The translations under genes were made by a program, and so were the position numbers. From DATLFP01 sp035540955 (GTDB lineage: Bacteria > Actinomycetota > Acidimicrobiia > Acidimicrobiales > CADCSY01), in NCBI GenBank assembly GCA_035540955.1, contig DATLFP010000032.1:1-41219 (forward strand): a stretch of 41,219 nt of DNA. Reading direction: 5' to 3'. The notes under the pieces are model-generated. The model ran no database searches. It had not been told where the DNA came from and saw nothing but the letters and a program-made list of their open reading frames with translations. Of the stretch, positions 14,469-22,246 are shown one piece after another. Positions within the stretch are counted from its first letter, which is position 1, and every line of letters starts with the position of its first letter.

Positions 14469-16031
14469 CTACAGCTCGATGGTGTGCACCGAGATGATGC
14501 CGGGTGTCGCCCGGAGCTCGTCCACGACGTCGGCGGGGGCCGGTTGGTAGAGCGCGAGCACCTGCATGGCGGCCTCGTCGCCCTTCTTGCCGAGGTGCAT
14601 CTGGGAGATGCCGACACCAGCGCGACCGAGAGCCGTGCCGACCACGCCGATCATCCCCGGTGTGTCCTCGTTGCGGACGACCAGCATGTGGTCCGACGGT
14701 GGGACCTCGACGGTGTGCTCGTCGAGCATGACGAGGCGCGCCTCGTTGGCGGCGCCCGACAGCGTGCCGCCCACCGCGTGGTCACCCCCCCGGATGGTGA
14801 TCACGTTGACGTAGTCGTGGGCGGCGGTCGTCTTCGACTCGCGGATCTCCACGCCCCGCTCGGCGGCGATCTGCGGCGCGTTCACGTAGGAGACCGGCTC
14901 CTCGGTCATGCCGCCGAAGATCCCCTTGAGCACCGACAGGGTGAGGATCCGGGTGTCGTGGTCGGCGAGCTGCCCGAGGTACTCGACCTCGACCACGGTG
15001 GGCAGTGCGTCGATGAGCTCGCCGAAGACCGCCCCCAGCCGCTCGGCCAGCGGCAGGTACGGCTGCACCGGCTCCGGCGCTTCGCTGGCGGCCACGTTGA
15101 CGGCGAAGGGCACGAAGCGGCCCGCGAGCGCGAGCACGACCTGCTCGGCCACGACCACTCCCGCCTTGTCCTGTGCCTCGGCCGTCGACGCGCCGAGGTG
15201 CGGCGTGACCACCACCTGGTCGAACCCGAACAGCGGCGACTCGGTGGTGGGCTCGGTGGCGAACACGTCGAGCGCGGCGCCGCCGACCCGCCCCTCCTCG
15301 ATGGCCCGCGCCAGCGCCGCCTCGTCGATGATCCCGCCCCGAGCGGCGTTGATGAGGCGCAGCCCCGGCTTGGCCTTGGCCAGCAGGTCGTCGCCGACGA
15401 GGTTCGTGCTCTCCTTGGTCTTGAGCAGGTGGATCGTCACGAAGTCGGCCTCGGCGAACACCTCGTCGAGCTCCAGCAGCTCGATGCCGAGCTGGCGGGC
15501 CCGGTCGGCTGACACCCACGGGTCCCACGCCACGATCCGCATGCCGAAGGAGCTCGCCCGCTGGGCCACGAGGGTGCCGATGCGGCCGAGGCCGAGGACG
15601 CCGAGCGTCTTGCCGCCCAGCTCGGTGCCCTCCCAGCGCGACTTCTCCCACCGGCCGGCCTTGAGGGCGGCGTTGGCCTGGGGGATGTTGCGGGCCTGGC
15701 TGAGGAGCAGGGCCATGGCGTGCTCGGCCGTGGACAGCGAGTTGGTGCCGGGGGCGTTGGCGACCATCACGCCGCGCGTGGTGGCCGCCTCGACATCGAT
15801 GTTGTCGACCCCGAGTCCGGCGCGGCCGACGATCACGAGGTCGGTGCCGGCCGCCAGCACCTCGGCGGTGACCTGGGTCGCCGACCGCACGATCAGCGCC
15901 TGCGCGCCCCGCACTGCGTCGAGGAGCTGCTCGGGCGACAGACCCAGCTGCTCGTCGACTTCGTGACCGGCACGACGGAGCTCGTCGATGCCGCCGTCGG
16001 CGATCTTCTCGGTGACGAGGATGCGAGCCAT
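14469..16031 (-). CDS. serA: D-3-phosphoglycerate dehydrogenase
   Basis: A 520-residue long-form SerA, the first step of serine synthesis. NAD binding is at GLGRIG (147-152). The catalytic residues are R231 in INAARGGIIDE, E260 in FATEPTTES and H278 in VVTPHLGAST. The extended C-terminal half contains the intervening domain (NVAASEAP onwards) and a final ACT domain (about 445-520: MLVVRNEDTPGMIGVVGTALG), which gives serine feedback control in the family. It starts 7 nt after the aspC stop and is probably co-transcribed with it. Confidence 0.95.
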   Translation of the reverse strand: MARILVTEKIADGGIDELRRAGHEVDEQLGLSPEQLLDAVRGAQALIVRSATQVTAEVLAAGTDLVIVGRAGLGVDNIDVEAATTRGVMVANAPGTNSLSTAEHAMALLLSQARNIPQANAALKAGRWEKSRWEGTELGGKTLGVLGLGRIGTLVAQRASSFGMRIVAWDPWVSADRARQLGIELLELDEVFAEADFVTIHLLKTKESTNLVGDDLLAKAKPGLRLINAARGGIIDEAALARAIEEGRVGGAALDVFATEPTTESPLFGFDQVVVTPHLGASTAEAQDKAGVVVAEQVVLALAGRFVPFAVNVAASEAPEPVQPYLPLAERLGAVFGELIDALPTVVEVEYLGQLADHDTRILTLSVLKGIFGGMTEEPVSYVNAPQIAAERGVEIRESKTTAAHDYVNVITIRGGDHAVGGTLSGAANEARLVMLDEHTVEVPPSDHMLVVRNEDTPGMIGVVGTALGRAGVGISQMHLGKKGDEAAMQVLALYQPAPADVVDELRATPGIISVHTIEL

Positions 16032-16038
16032 CAGCGTC

Positions 16039-17244
16039 TCAGCCCAGCAGCTTCCCGATGCGGCGGATGCCCTCGGCCAGGGGCTCGTCGCCGAGCGCGA
16101 AGGACAGCCGCGCGTAGCCCGGCGTGCCGAACGCCTCGCCCGGGACCAGGGCGACCTTCGCCTCGTCGAGGATCACCTCGCACAGCTCGAGCGTGCTCGT
16201 GATCATCCGGCCGGCGACCTTGGTGCCCACGAACGACTCGAAGGACGGGTAGGCGTAGAAGGCGCCCTCGGGGAGGGCGACCTCGACGCCGTCGATGGCC
16301 GAGAGCATCTCGAACATCGTGAGCCGGCGCCGGTTGAACGCCTCCCGGAACCGGGTCACGTCCTCCAGCCCGCCCGAGACCGCCGCCAGCGCCGCCCGCT
16401 GCGCCACGTTGGCGACGTTGGACGTGGCGTGCGACTGCAGGTTCGCCGCCGCCTTGATCACGTCGTCGGGACCGATCATCCAGCCGACCCGCCAGCCGGT
16501 CATGGCATAGGTCTTGGCCACGCCGTTGACGACCACGCACCGGTCGGCGATGTCGGGCACCTGGACGGGCATGGACACGAACGTGTTGTCGTCGTAGACG
16601 AGGTGCTCGTAGATCTCGTCGGTGACGACCCAGACGCCCTTGCTCGCCGCCCACTCGCCGATGGCCCGCACCTGATCGGGCGAGTACACGGCGCCCGTCG
16701 GGTTCGACGGCGACACGAACACGAGGAGCTTCGTCTTGGGGGTCCACGCCGCGTCGAGCTGCTCGACGGTGGCCTTGAAGCCACTGGACAGGTCGGTGGG
16801 CACGATCACCGGGACCCCGCCGGCGAGCTTGATGCTCTCCGGGTAGGTCGTCCAGTAGGGCGCCGGCAGGATCGCCTCGTCGCCGGGGTCGAGCAGGGTG
16901 GCGAACGTGCTGTAGAGGGCGTGCTTGCCGCCGTTGGTCACCAGCACCTGGCTGGCCTTCACCTCGTAGCCGCTGTCGCGCCGGGTCTTGTCGGCGATGG
17001 CCTGCCGGAGCGCCGGCAGCCCGCCGGCGGGGGTGTACTTGTGGTTCTGGGGGTCTCGGCACGCCTCGACCGCCGCCTCGACGATGTGGTCGGGGGTCGG
17101 GAAGTCCGGCTCCCCGGCGCCGAAGCCGATGACGTCCTCCCCGGCCGCCTGGAGCGCCTTGTACTTGGCGTCCACGGCCAGGGTCGCCGACTCCTCGATG
17201 GCGGCGATCCGCCCCGAGATTCCCGTTCCAGTGATCCGAGCCAC
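16039..17244 (-). CDS. aspC: Class I/II aminotransferase, aspartate-type
   Basis: A 401-residue fold-type I PLP aminotransferase of the subgroup Ib aspartate type. It has FGAGEPDFPTPDHI, KYTPAGGLPALRQAIA, VSPSNPTGAVY, and the PLP lysine K244 in NGVAKTYAMTGWRVGW; the C-terminal arginine is in GYARLSFAL. It exchanges amino groups between aspartate, glutamate and 2-oxo acids, but the exact substrate range is not certain. Start is GTG at 17244, with CACTAT (TGC-extended) ending 7 nt upstream. First gene of aspC-serA. Confidence 0.9.
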   Translation of the reverse strand: MARITGTGISGRIAAIEESATLAVDAKYKALQAAGEDVIGFGAGEPDFPTPDHIVEAAVEACRDPQNHKYTPAGGLPALRQAIADKTRRDSGYEVKASQVLVTNGGKHALYSTFATLLDPGDEAILPAPYWTTYPESIKLAGGVPVIVPTDLSSGFKATVEQLDAAWTPKTKLLVFVSPSNPTGAVYSPDQVRAIGEWAASKGVWVVTDEIYEHLVYDDNTFVSMPVQVPDIADRCVVVNGVAKTYAMTGWRVGWMIGPDDVIKAAANLQSHATSNVANVAQRAALAAVSGGLEDVTRFREAFNRRRLTMFEMLSAIDGVEVALPEGAFYAYPSFESFVGTKVAGRMITSTLELCEVILDEAKVALVPGEAFGTPGYARLSFALGDEPLAEGIRRIGKLLG

Positions 17245-17247
17245 GGA

Positions 17248-17260
17248 TGCGATAGTGGCA
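17248..17260. promoter_or_regulatory. Overlapping divergent -10 boxes of aspC (-) and serC (+)
   Basis: TGC-GATAGT (plus, 17248-17256) ends 8 nt before the serC ATG. TGC-CACTAT (minus, 17252-17260) ends 7 nt before the aspC GTG. The hexamers overlap by 5 bp, so the two serine-pathway transcripts must be initiated alternately. Confidence 0.6.
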
Positions 17261-17264
17261 CGTC

Positions 17265-18389
17265 ATGAGCCCCGCCCCCGACGAGATCAGCATCCCCGTC
17301 GACCTCCGACCCGGTGACGGCCGGTTCGGGTCCGGTCCCTCGAAGGTCCGGCCCGAGGCGGCCCGGGCGCTGGCCGATGCCGGTGCCATCTGGCTGGGCA
17401 CGAGCCACCGTCAGGACCCGGTGCGGCGGGTCGTCGGGGCGGTGCGCCAGGGGCTCATCGAGCTCTTCGGGCTCCCCGACGGGTGGGAGATCGTGCTGGG
17501 CAACGGCGGCACCACCGCCTTCTGGGACGCCGCCACCTTCCACCTCGTGGAGGAACGCAGCCAGCACCTCGTCTTCGGCGAATTCTCCTCGAAGTTCGCG
17601 GCCGGGGTCGCCGCTGCGCCCCACCTCAAGGATCCCGAGATCGTCGAGTCGGCGCCCGGTACCCACCCACGTGCGCAGCCCTCCGCCGAGGTCGACCTCT
17701 ACGCCCTCACCCACAACGAGACCTCCACCGGCGTGATGATGGAGCTGCGCCGGCCGGCCGGCGACGGGATCGTCGCCGTCGACGCCACCTCCGGCGCCGG
17801 CGGCCTCCGGTGGGAGCCGGCCGAGGTCGACGTCTACTACTTCGCACCGCAGAAGTGCTTCGCCAGCGACGGCGGGCTGTGGCTGGCGGCGTGCTCCCCC
17901 GCCGGCGTCGAGCGCATCGAGCAGCTGGCGGCGTCGGGCCGGTGGACCCCGGCGTTCCTCGACCTCGGCATCGCCCTCGAGAACAGCCGGAAGGACCAGA
18001 CCTACAACACGCCCGCCCTCGCCACCCTGTTCCTGCTCGACCAGCAGCTGCAGTGGTTCAACAGCAACGGCGGCATCGACTTCTCGGCCGGCCGCAGCGA
18101 GGCGTCGGCGGCGATCCTCTACGGCTGGGCCGGCGAGCGGGAGTGGGCCACACCGTTCGTGCCCGACGCCGCCGAGCGCAGCAACGTGGTCGGCACCATC
18201 GACCTCGACGACGGCGTCGACGCCACCGTCGTGAGCACGGTGCTGCGGGCGAACGGGATCGTCGACACCGACTCCTACCGCAAGCTCGGCCGGAACCAGC
18301 TGCGCATCGCCCTCTACCCGGCCATCGACCCCGACGACGTGCGGGCGCTCACCGCCTGCATCGACTACGTCGTCGAGCGCCTGGGCTAG
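17265..18389 (+). CDS. serC: Phosphoserine aminotransferase
   Basis: A 374-residue actinobacterial-type SerC, second step of serine synthesis. It has RFGSGPSKVRPEA, LGTSHRQDPVRRVVGAVRQGL, LGNGGTTAFWDAATF, and the PLP lysine K197 in YYFAPQKCFASDGGLW; SNVVGTIDL and the C-terminal LRIALYPAIDP complete the family pattern. Divergent from aspC-serA with an overlapping promoter. Leaderless start at ATG 17265. Confidence 0.94.
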   Translation: MSPAPDEISIPVDLRPGDGRFGSGPSKVRPEAARALADAGAIWLGTSHRQDPVRRVVGAVRQGLIELFGLPDGWEIVLGNGGTTAFWDAATFHLVEERSQHLVFGEFSSKFAAGVAAAPHLKDPEIVESAPGTHPRAQPSAEVDLYALTHNETSTGVMMELRRPAGDGIVAVDATSGAGGLRWEPAEVDVYYFAPQKCFASDGGLWLAACSPAGVERIEQLAASGRWTPAFLDLGIALENSRKDQTYNTPALATLFLLDQQLQWFNSNGGIDFSAGRSEASAAILYGWAGEREWATPFVPDAAERSNVVGTIDLDDGVDATVVSTVLRANGIVDTDSYRKLGRNQLRIALYPAIDPDDVRALTACIDYVVERLG

Positions 18390-18396
18390 CCGGGCC

Positions 18397-19290
18397 CTAC
18401 GCCGCCGCGGGCTCGGACGCGAACGGGTTGAACCCCGGTCCGAGCAGCCCGTTCAGGTCGGTGATGTCGGTGACGACGAGGGTGTCCTCGCTCGGCGGTG
18501 GCTCGATGTCCACGTCGATGCCGAAGTCCGTGAGGTCGATCTGGACCCGCACCTCGAGGCCCTGTTGGACCGGCGTCTCCATCACCATCCGCACCGGCAG
18601 ACCCTCGTCGGTCACCCACACCTCCATCGGCCAACGCTCCAGGCCCATGGCCCGCATCTGCGACAAGGCGTCCTCGAGCTCGTCGCGGCTCGACTCGGGC
18701 GCCTGCTCGACGGCCCGAGCCATGTCGATGGTGACGCGGTAGCCCGTCGCCTCATAGCCGTTGACCTCGTTCCTGCCGAGCTCCGTGACGTCGTCGCTCA
18801 TGCCCCGCAGCGCGTCGAGGAAGCCGCCGGCGCCCGTCAACGGCGGGCCGGTGAACCCCGCACCGGCCTCGGCGGGCATGCCGACCCAGGAGTGGGTCAT
18901 CCCCGGCGACCGGCCGGCCTCGGGCAGCCGCAGGTAGAGCATCCGATCGACGGCCCGCATCTCCATCGACGTGCCGAACATCTGCATCTCGAAGGTCATG
19001 TTTCCGGTTTCGAAGTCGATGAGCCCCTCGCCGACGACGTCCATCGAGATGCCCAACCCGGATGCGCTCGTCGTCATCGCGATCCGCGCCGTGCCCGCGT
19101 CGCGCGCCGCGTCGGGGGCACCGCTGAGCAGCACGGCCGGATCACCGCCGCTGCCGCCGTCGTCGGCGAGCACGACCAGCAACCCGCCGAGCAGCACGAT
19201 CACGGCGAGCACGCCGATCACCACCCGCCATCGCGCCGACTGCTCGTGGCCGTCCGATGGGGAGTCGATCAGCTCGCCGTACTCCGACAT
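18397..19290 (-). CDS. Membrane-anchored LppX/LprAFG-like protein
   Basis: A 297-residue protein. A short cytoplasmic N-terminus is followed by one transmembrane helix (about residues 23-42, WRVVIGVLAVIVLLGGLLVV) and a large exported domain. The domain alternates beta-rich segments ending in WPMEVWVTDEGLPVRMVMETPVQQ and a terminal VDIEPPPSEDT, which resembles the LppX/LprAFG lipoprotein fold. There is no lipobox cysteine, so the anchor is the helix. A clear paralog lies at 26100-26846, and the two bracket the liv operon. The ATG at 19290 was preferred to the TTG at 19299; TAGGTT ends 7 nt before it. Confidence 0.75.
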   Translation of the reverse strand: MSEYGELIDSPSDGHEQSARWRVVIGVLAVIVLLGGLLVVLADDGGSGGDPAVLLSGAPDAARDAGTARIAMTTSASGLGISMDVVGEGLIDFETGNMTFEMQMFGTSMEMRAVDRMLYLRLPEAGRSPGMTHSWVGMPAEAGAGFTGPPLTGAGGFLDALRGMSDDVTELGRNEVNGYEATGYRVTIDMARAVEQAPESSRDELEDALSQMRAMGLERWPMEVWVTDEGLPVRMVMETPVQQGLEVRVQIDLTDFGIDVDIEPPPSEDTLVVTDITDLNGLLGPGFNPFASEPAAA

Positions 19291-19297
19291 GCGGCGC

Positions 19298-19303
19298 AAC
19301 CTA
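19298..19303 (-). promoter_or_regulatory. -10 box TAGGTT of the LppX-like gene
   Basis: TAGGTT on the minus strand ends 7 nt before the ATG at 19290. It is the same hexamer and spacing as the leftmost gene of the window. The gene could also receive read-through from the liv operon. Confidence 0.45.
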
Positions 19304-19318
19304 CCGCCGCCCGCTCGA

Positions 19319-22246
19319 TCAGATCCCGATCGGCTCGGCAGTACCGAGATACGACTCCATGACCCTCGGGTCGGAGAGCACCTCGTCGGCTGTGCCCTCG
19401 GCGACCACCCGGCCGGCGTCGAGGGCGATCACCCGGTCGGCGAGCCGCCGCACGACCGACATGTCGTGCTCGATGAGCAGGATGGCGCACCCGAGCTCGT
19501 CCTGCACCCGCCTCAGGGCCGGCACCAGCGCGTCGGTCTCGCGCTGGGCGATCCCCGACGACGGCTCGTCGAGCAACAGCACGGACGGGCCGGAAGCGAG
19601 CTGCACCGCGAACTCGACGATCCGGCGCACGCCGGTGGAGAGCTCGCTCACGAACTTGTCGCGGAACGCGGCGAGCTCGAACATGGCGAGAAGCTCCTCG
19701 ACGCGCGCGGTCACCGCGGCCTCGGAGTCCGCCACCACCGGGAGGCGGAAGAACGCCGGCAGGGCGGCCCGGACCTCGACATGGCGCTCGAGCGCCGTCG
19801 CCAACGCCTCGGAGACGGTCAGCGACGGCCACAGCCGGGCGTTCTGGAAGGAGCGGCCGAGCCCCAGCCGGGCACGGTCGTGCGCCGACCACGACGTGAT
19901 GTCGAGGTCGCGGAGGCGAACCCGGCCGCCATCCGGGCGCTGGAAGCCCGACACGAGGTCGAACACCGTCGTCTTGCCGGCTCCGTTGGGGCCGATCAGG
20001 CCGAGGATCTCGTGCTCGTGCAGCTCGAAGTCGACCTGGTCGACGGCGGTGATGCCGCCGTAGCGCTTGACGAGACCGTCGACCTTCAGCACCGGCTCGC
20101 CGATGGGCCGGTTCGAGTGGCCGTTCGGCGACGTCGGCGCGGCGGCCGCATGGAAGTACACGGAGCGGACGATGTCCTCTCGGCCCATCAGCTCGGCGGT
20201 CGTGCCGGTGAAGCGCACCTCGCCCTTCTCGAGGAAGACGGCCCGTTGGGCCAGCTCCAGCGCGGTGTTCACCGACTGCTCCACGAGCAGGATGGCGGTG
20301 CCGTTGGCGTGGATGGCGGGAAGGATCTGCAGGAGCTGTCGGACGACGGTCGGCGCCAGTCCGAGCGACAGCTCGTCGATCATGAGCAGCTTGGGGCGGG
20401 CGATGAACGCCTGGCTGAGACTCAGCATCTGCTGCTCCCCGCCCGAGAGATCCCCGGCCAGCGTCTCCCACCGATCGCGCAGCACCGGGAAGTACCCGAG
20501 CACCTTCTCGAGCGCGCCCTCGAGGTGGTCGGGGTCGTCGCGGTACATCCATCCCGCGATGCGGAGGTTCTCCTCCACCGTCAGCGTCGGGAAGATGCTG
20601 CGCTCCCCCGGCACCTGGGTCAACCCCAAGCGGGCGACGGTCTGTGCGTCGGCACCGGTGATGTCGCGCCCGTCGAAGATCACCGCACCGCCATGGGGGA
20701 CCATCAGACCCGACACCGCCCGCAGGAGCGTCGACTTGCCCGAGCCGTTCGTGCCGAGCAGCGCCACGATCTCGCCGTCCGCGATCTCGAGGTCGACGTC
20801 GAAGAGGACCTGCGTCTGGTCGTAGCCGACGCACAGGCCGCGCACGACGAGGATCTGCGGGTCGCCGTCGATGCGGCGCTTCCGGATCTCGGCTTGCGTG
20901 CGAGCCGACAGGTTGAGCCGCTCGATGTCCTTGGCGAGATGGGTCCCCGCCGACGCGAGGAGGAACGAGCCGATCAGGTACACGGGGATGAAGAGCAGGA
21001 TCCCGACGCGGAGCCCGAACCGGTCGCCGATGCTGCCGGCCAGCAGCAGCACCGGAGCGCCCATGAGGAACCACAGCGACCCGGTGGCGAACGCCAACGT
21101 GCGCATCCGGGCGGGCACCGCGAGCGAGATCACGGCGAGCACACCGGGTAGCAGCACCGAACCGATGAAGGCGTTCGCAAGCTGGGCGGCGATGGCGAAG
21201 CCGATCGCCGGTGACAGGGCGACGACGGCGAGACAGATGGCGGAGCCGATCGCACTCAGCCCGAGCAGCTTCATGGCGCGGGCCGGGTCGGTCGCCACGA
21301 TCTTGCGCATGATGACCGCGCCCACGAGGAGCCCGACGACCTGGGCGGGTTCGGTCATGGCGAAGATCACGCCGCGGCCGCCGGCGCCCACGTTGTAGAC
21401 CTCGTCGTAGAAGACGCTCATGAACGTGCCGATGCCGAGCGCCGAGGCGCTGAGGAACGGCAGCGAGTAGTAGATGCGCCGGGCCGACTCGCGAGCGAAC
21501 AGGATGCGGAACGTCTCGGAGAAGCCGGCGGCGACCTCCTCGATCTGCGCGGTGTCCTCGTCGGCGCCGGCGGCGACGCGCTCGTGGTAGCCCCGCGTCG
21601 GCTCCTTCAGCCGCAGCGCCAGGACCACGAAGACGAGCGTCGGGAGCGCGAAGAGGTAGAACGGCAGCTCCCAGAAGAACACCGCGGCCAGCACGCCGGC
21701 GAGCAGCGGCCCGACGAACTGACCGACCGAGTTGGCCAGGCGGTGGGCGTAGAACACCGACGCCCGGACGTCTTGCGGGTAGTAGTCGGCGAGCAGGCTG
21801 TTGTGCGTGGCGTTGAAGGTCTTCCCCAGCGCCGAGCCGCCGCGGGCGATGTAGAGCGCCGGCAGGCTGAGCATGAGCCCGGCCACCCCGGTCAGCACGC
21901 AGAAGAACGCCCAGATGAAGGCACCGGCCGCCGCCATCCGGGTGCGGTTCCACCGGTCGGCGAAGTAGGCGACGGGGAGCTCGATCAGCAGCCCGACCGG
22001 CAGCGCGACGGCGGTGAGGGTCGCCACCCCGGTGAGGCTCAACCCGAAGTGCGCCTTGATCTCGGGGGTCAGCACCCCGAACGCGACGCGATCGAGCTCG
22101 TCCACGGCGTTCAGGCCGAACAGCACGACGAGCGGGAAGATCGGCGCCCCGCCGGTCACGACCCTCGGGTCCAGGCGGTGCAGCCGCTCGCGCAGGCTTC
22201 CCGCTCTCTGGCCGGCGGCCGGGCCGCTCGGGCCCTGCTGGTTCAC
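19319..22246 (-). CDS. MFS permease fused to LivF- and LivG-type ABC ATPases
   Basis: One uninterrupted 975-residue frame. Residues 35-435 are an MFS permease with about 12 hydrophobic segments and the loop PVAYFADRWNRTRM. Residues 463-700 are a LivF-type ATPase: Walker A GTNGSGKST (498-506), signature LSGGEQQ (600), Walker B LLMIDE (620-625), and Q657 in LLVEQSV. Residues 719-965 are a LivG-type ATPase: Walker A GPNGAGKTT (752-760), LSTGVRR in place of LSYGQ (869), Walker B LLLDEP (890-895), H927. The GTG at 22246 overlaps the LivHM stop as GTGA. The ATPases would power the LivHM permease; the MFS part could be a second route, a scaffold or a transport partner. The longer open frame upstream is a shadow of LivHM. 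Confidence 0.9.
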   Translation of the reverse strand: MNQQGPSGPAAGQRAGSLRERLHRLDPRVVTGGAPIFPLVVLFGLNAVDELDRVAFGVLTPEIKAHFGLSLTGVATLTAVALPVGLLIELPVAYFADRWNRTRMAAAGAFIWAFFCVLTGVAGLMLSLPALYIARGGSALGKTFNATHNSLLADYYPQDVRASVFYAHRLANSVGQFVGPLLAGVLAAVFFWELPFYLFALPTLVFVVLALRLKEPTRGYHERVAAGADEDTAQIEEVAAGFSETFRILFARESARRIYYSLPFLSASALGIGTFMSVFYDEVYNVGAGGRGVIFAMTEPAQVVGLLVGAVIMRKIVATDPARAMKLLGLSAIGSAICLAVVALSPAIGFAIAAQLANAFIGSVLLPGVLAVISLAVPARMRTLAFATGSLWFLMGAPVLLLAGSIGDRFGLRVGILLFIPVYLIGSFLLASAGTHLAKDIERLNLSARTQAEIRKRRIDGDPQILVVRGLCVGYDQTQVLFDVDLEIADGEIVALLGTNGSGKSTLLRAVSGLMVPHGGAVIFDGRDITGADAQTVARLGLTQVPGERSIFPTLTVEENLRIAGWMYRDDPDHLEGALEKVLGYFPVLRDRWETLAGDLSGGEQQMLSLSQAFIARPKLLMIDELSLGLAPTVVRQLLQILPAIHANGTAILLVEQSVNTALELAQRAVFLEKGEVRFTGTTAELMGREDIVRSVYFHAAAAPTSPNGHSNRPIGEPVLKVDGLVKRYGGITAVDQVDFELHEHEILGLIGPNGAGKTTVFDLVSGFQRPDGGRVRLRDLDITSWSAHDRARLGLGRSFQNARLWPSLTVSEALATALERHVEVRAALPAFFRLPVVADSEAAVTARVEELLAMFELAAFRDKFVSELSTGVRRIVEFAVQLASGPSVLLLDEPSSGIAQRETDALVPALRRVQDELGCAILLIEHDMSVVRRLADRVIALDAGRVVAEGTADEVLSDPRVMESYLGTAEPIGI

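Noticed and set aside
18971..21151. A 726-codon plus-strand frame opposite the liv fusion gene
   Set aside because: Antisense shadow rich in His, Arg and Asp; no domain recognised.
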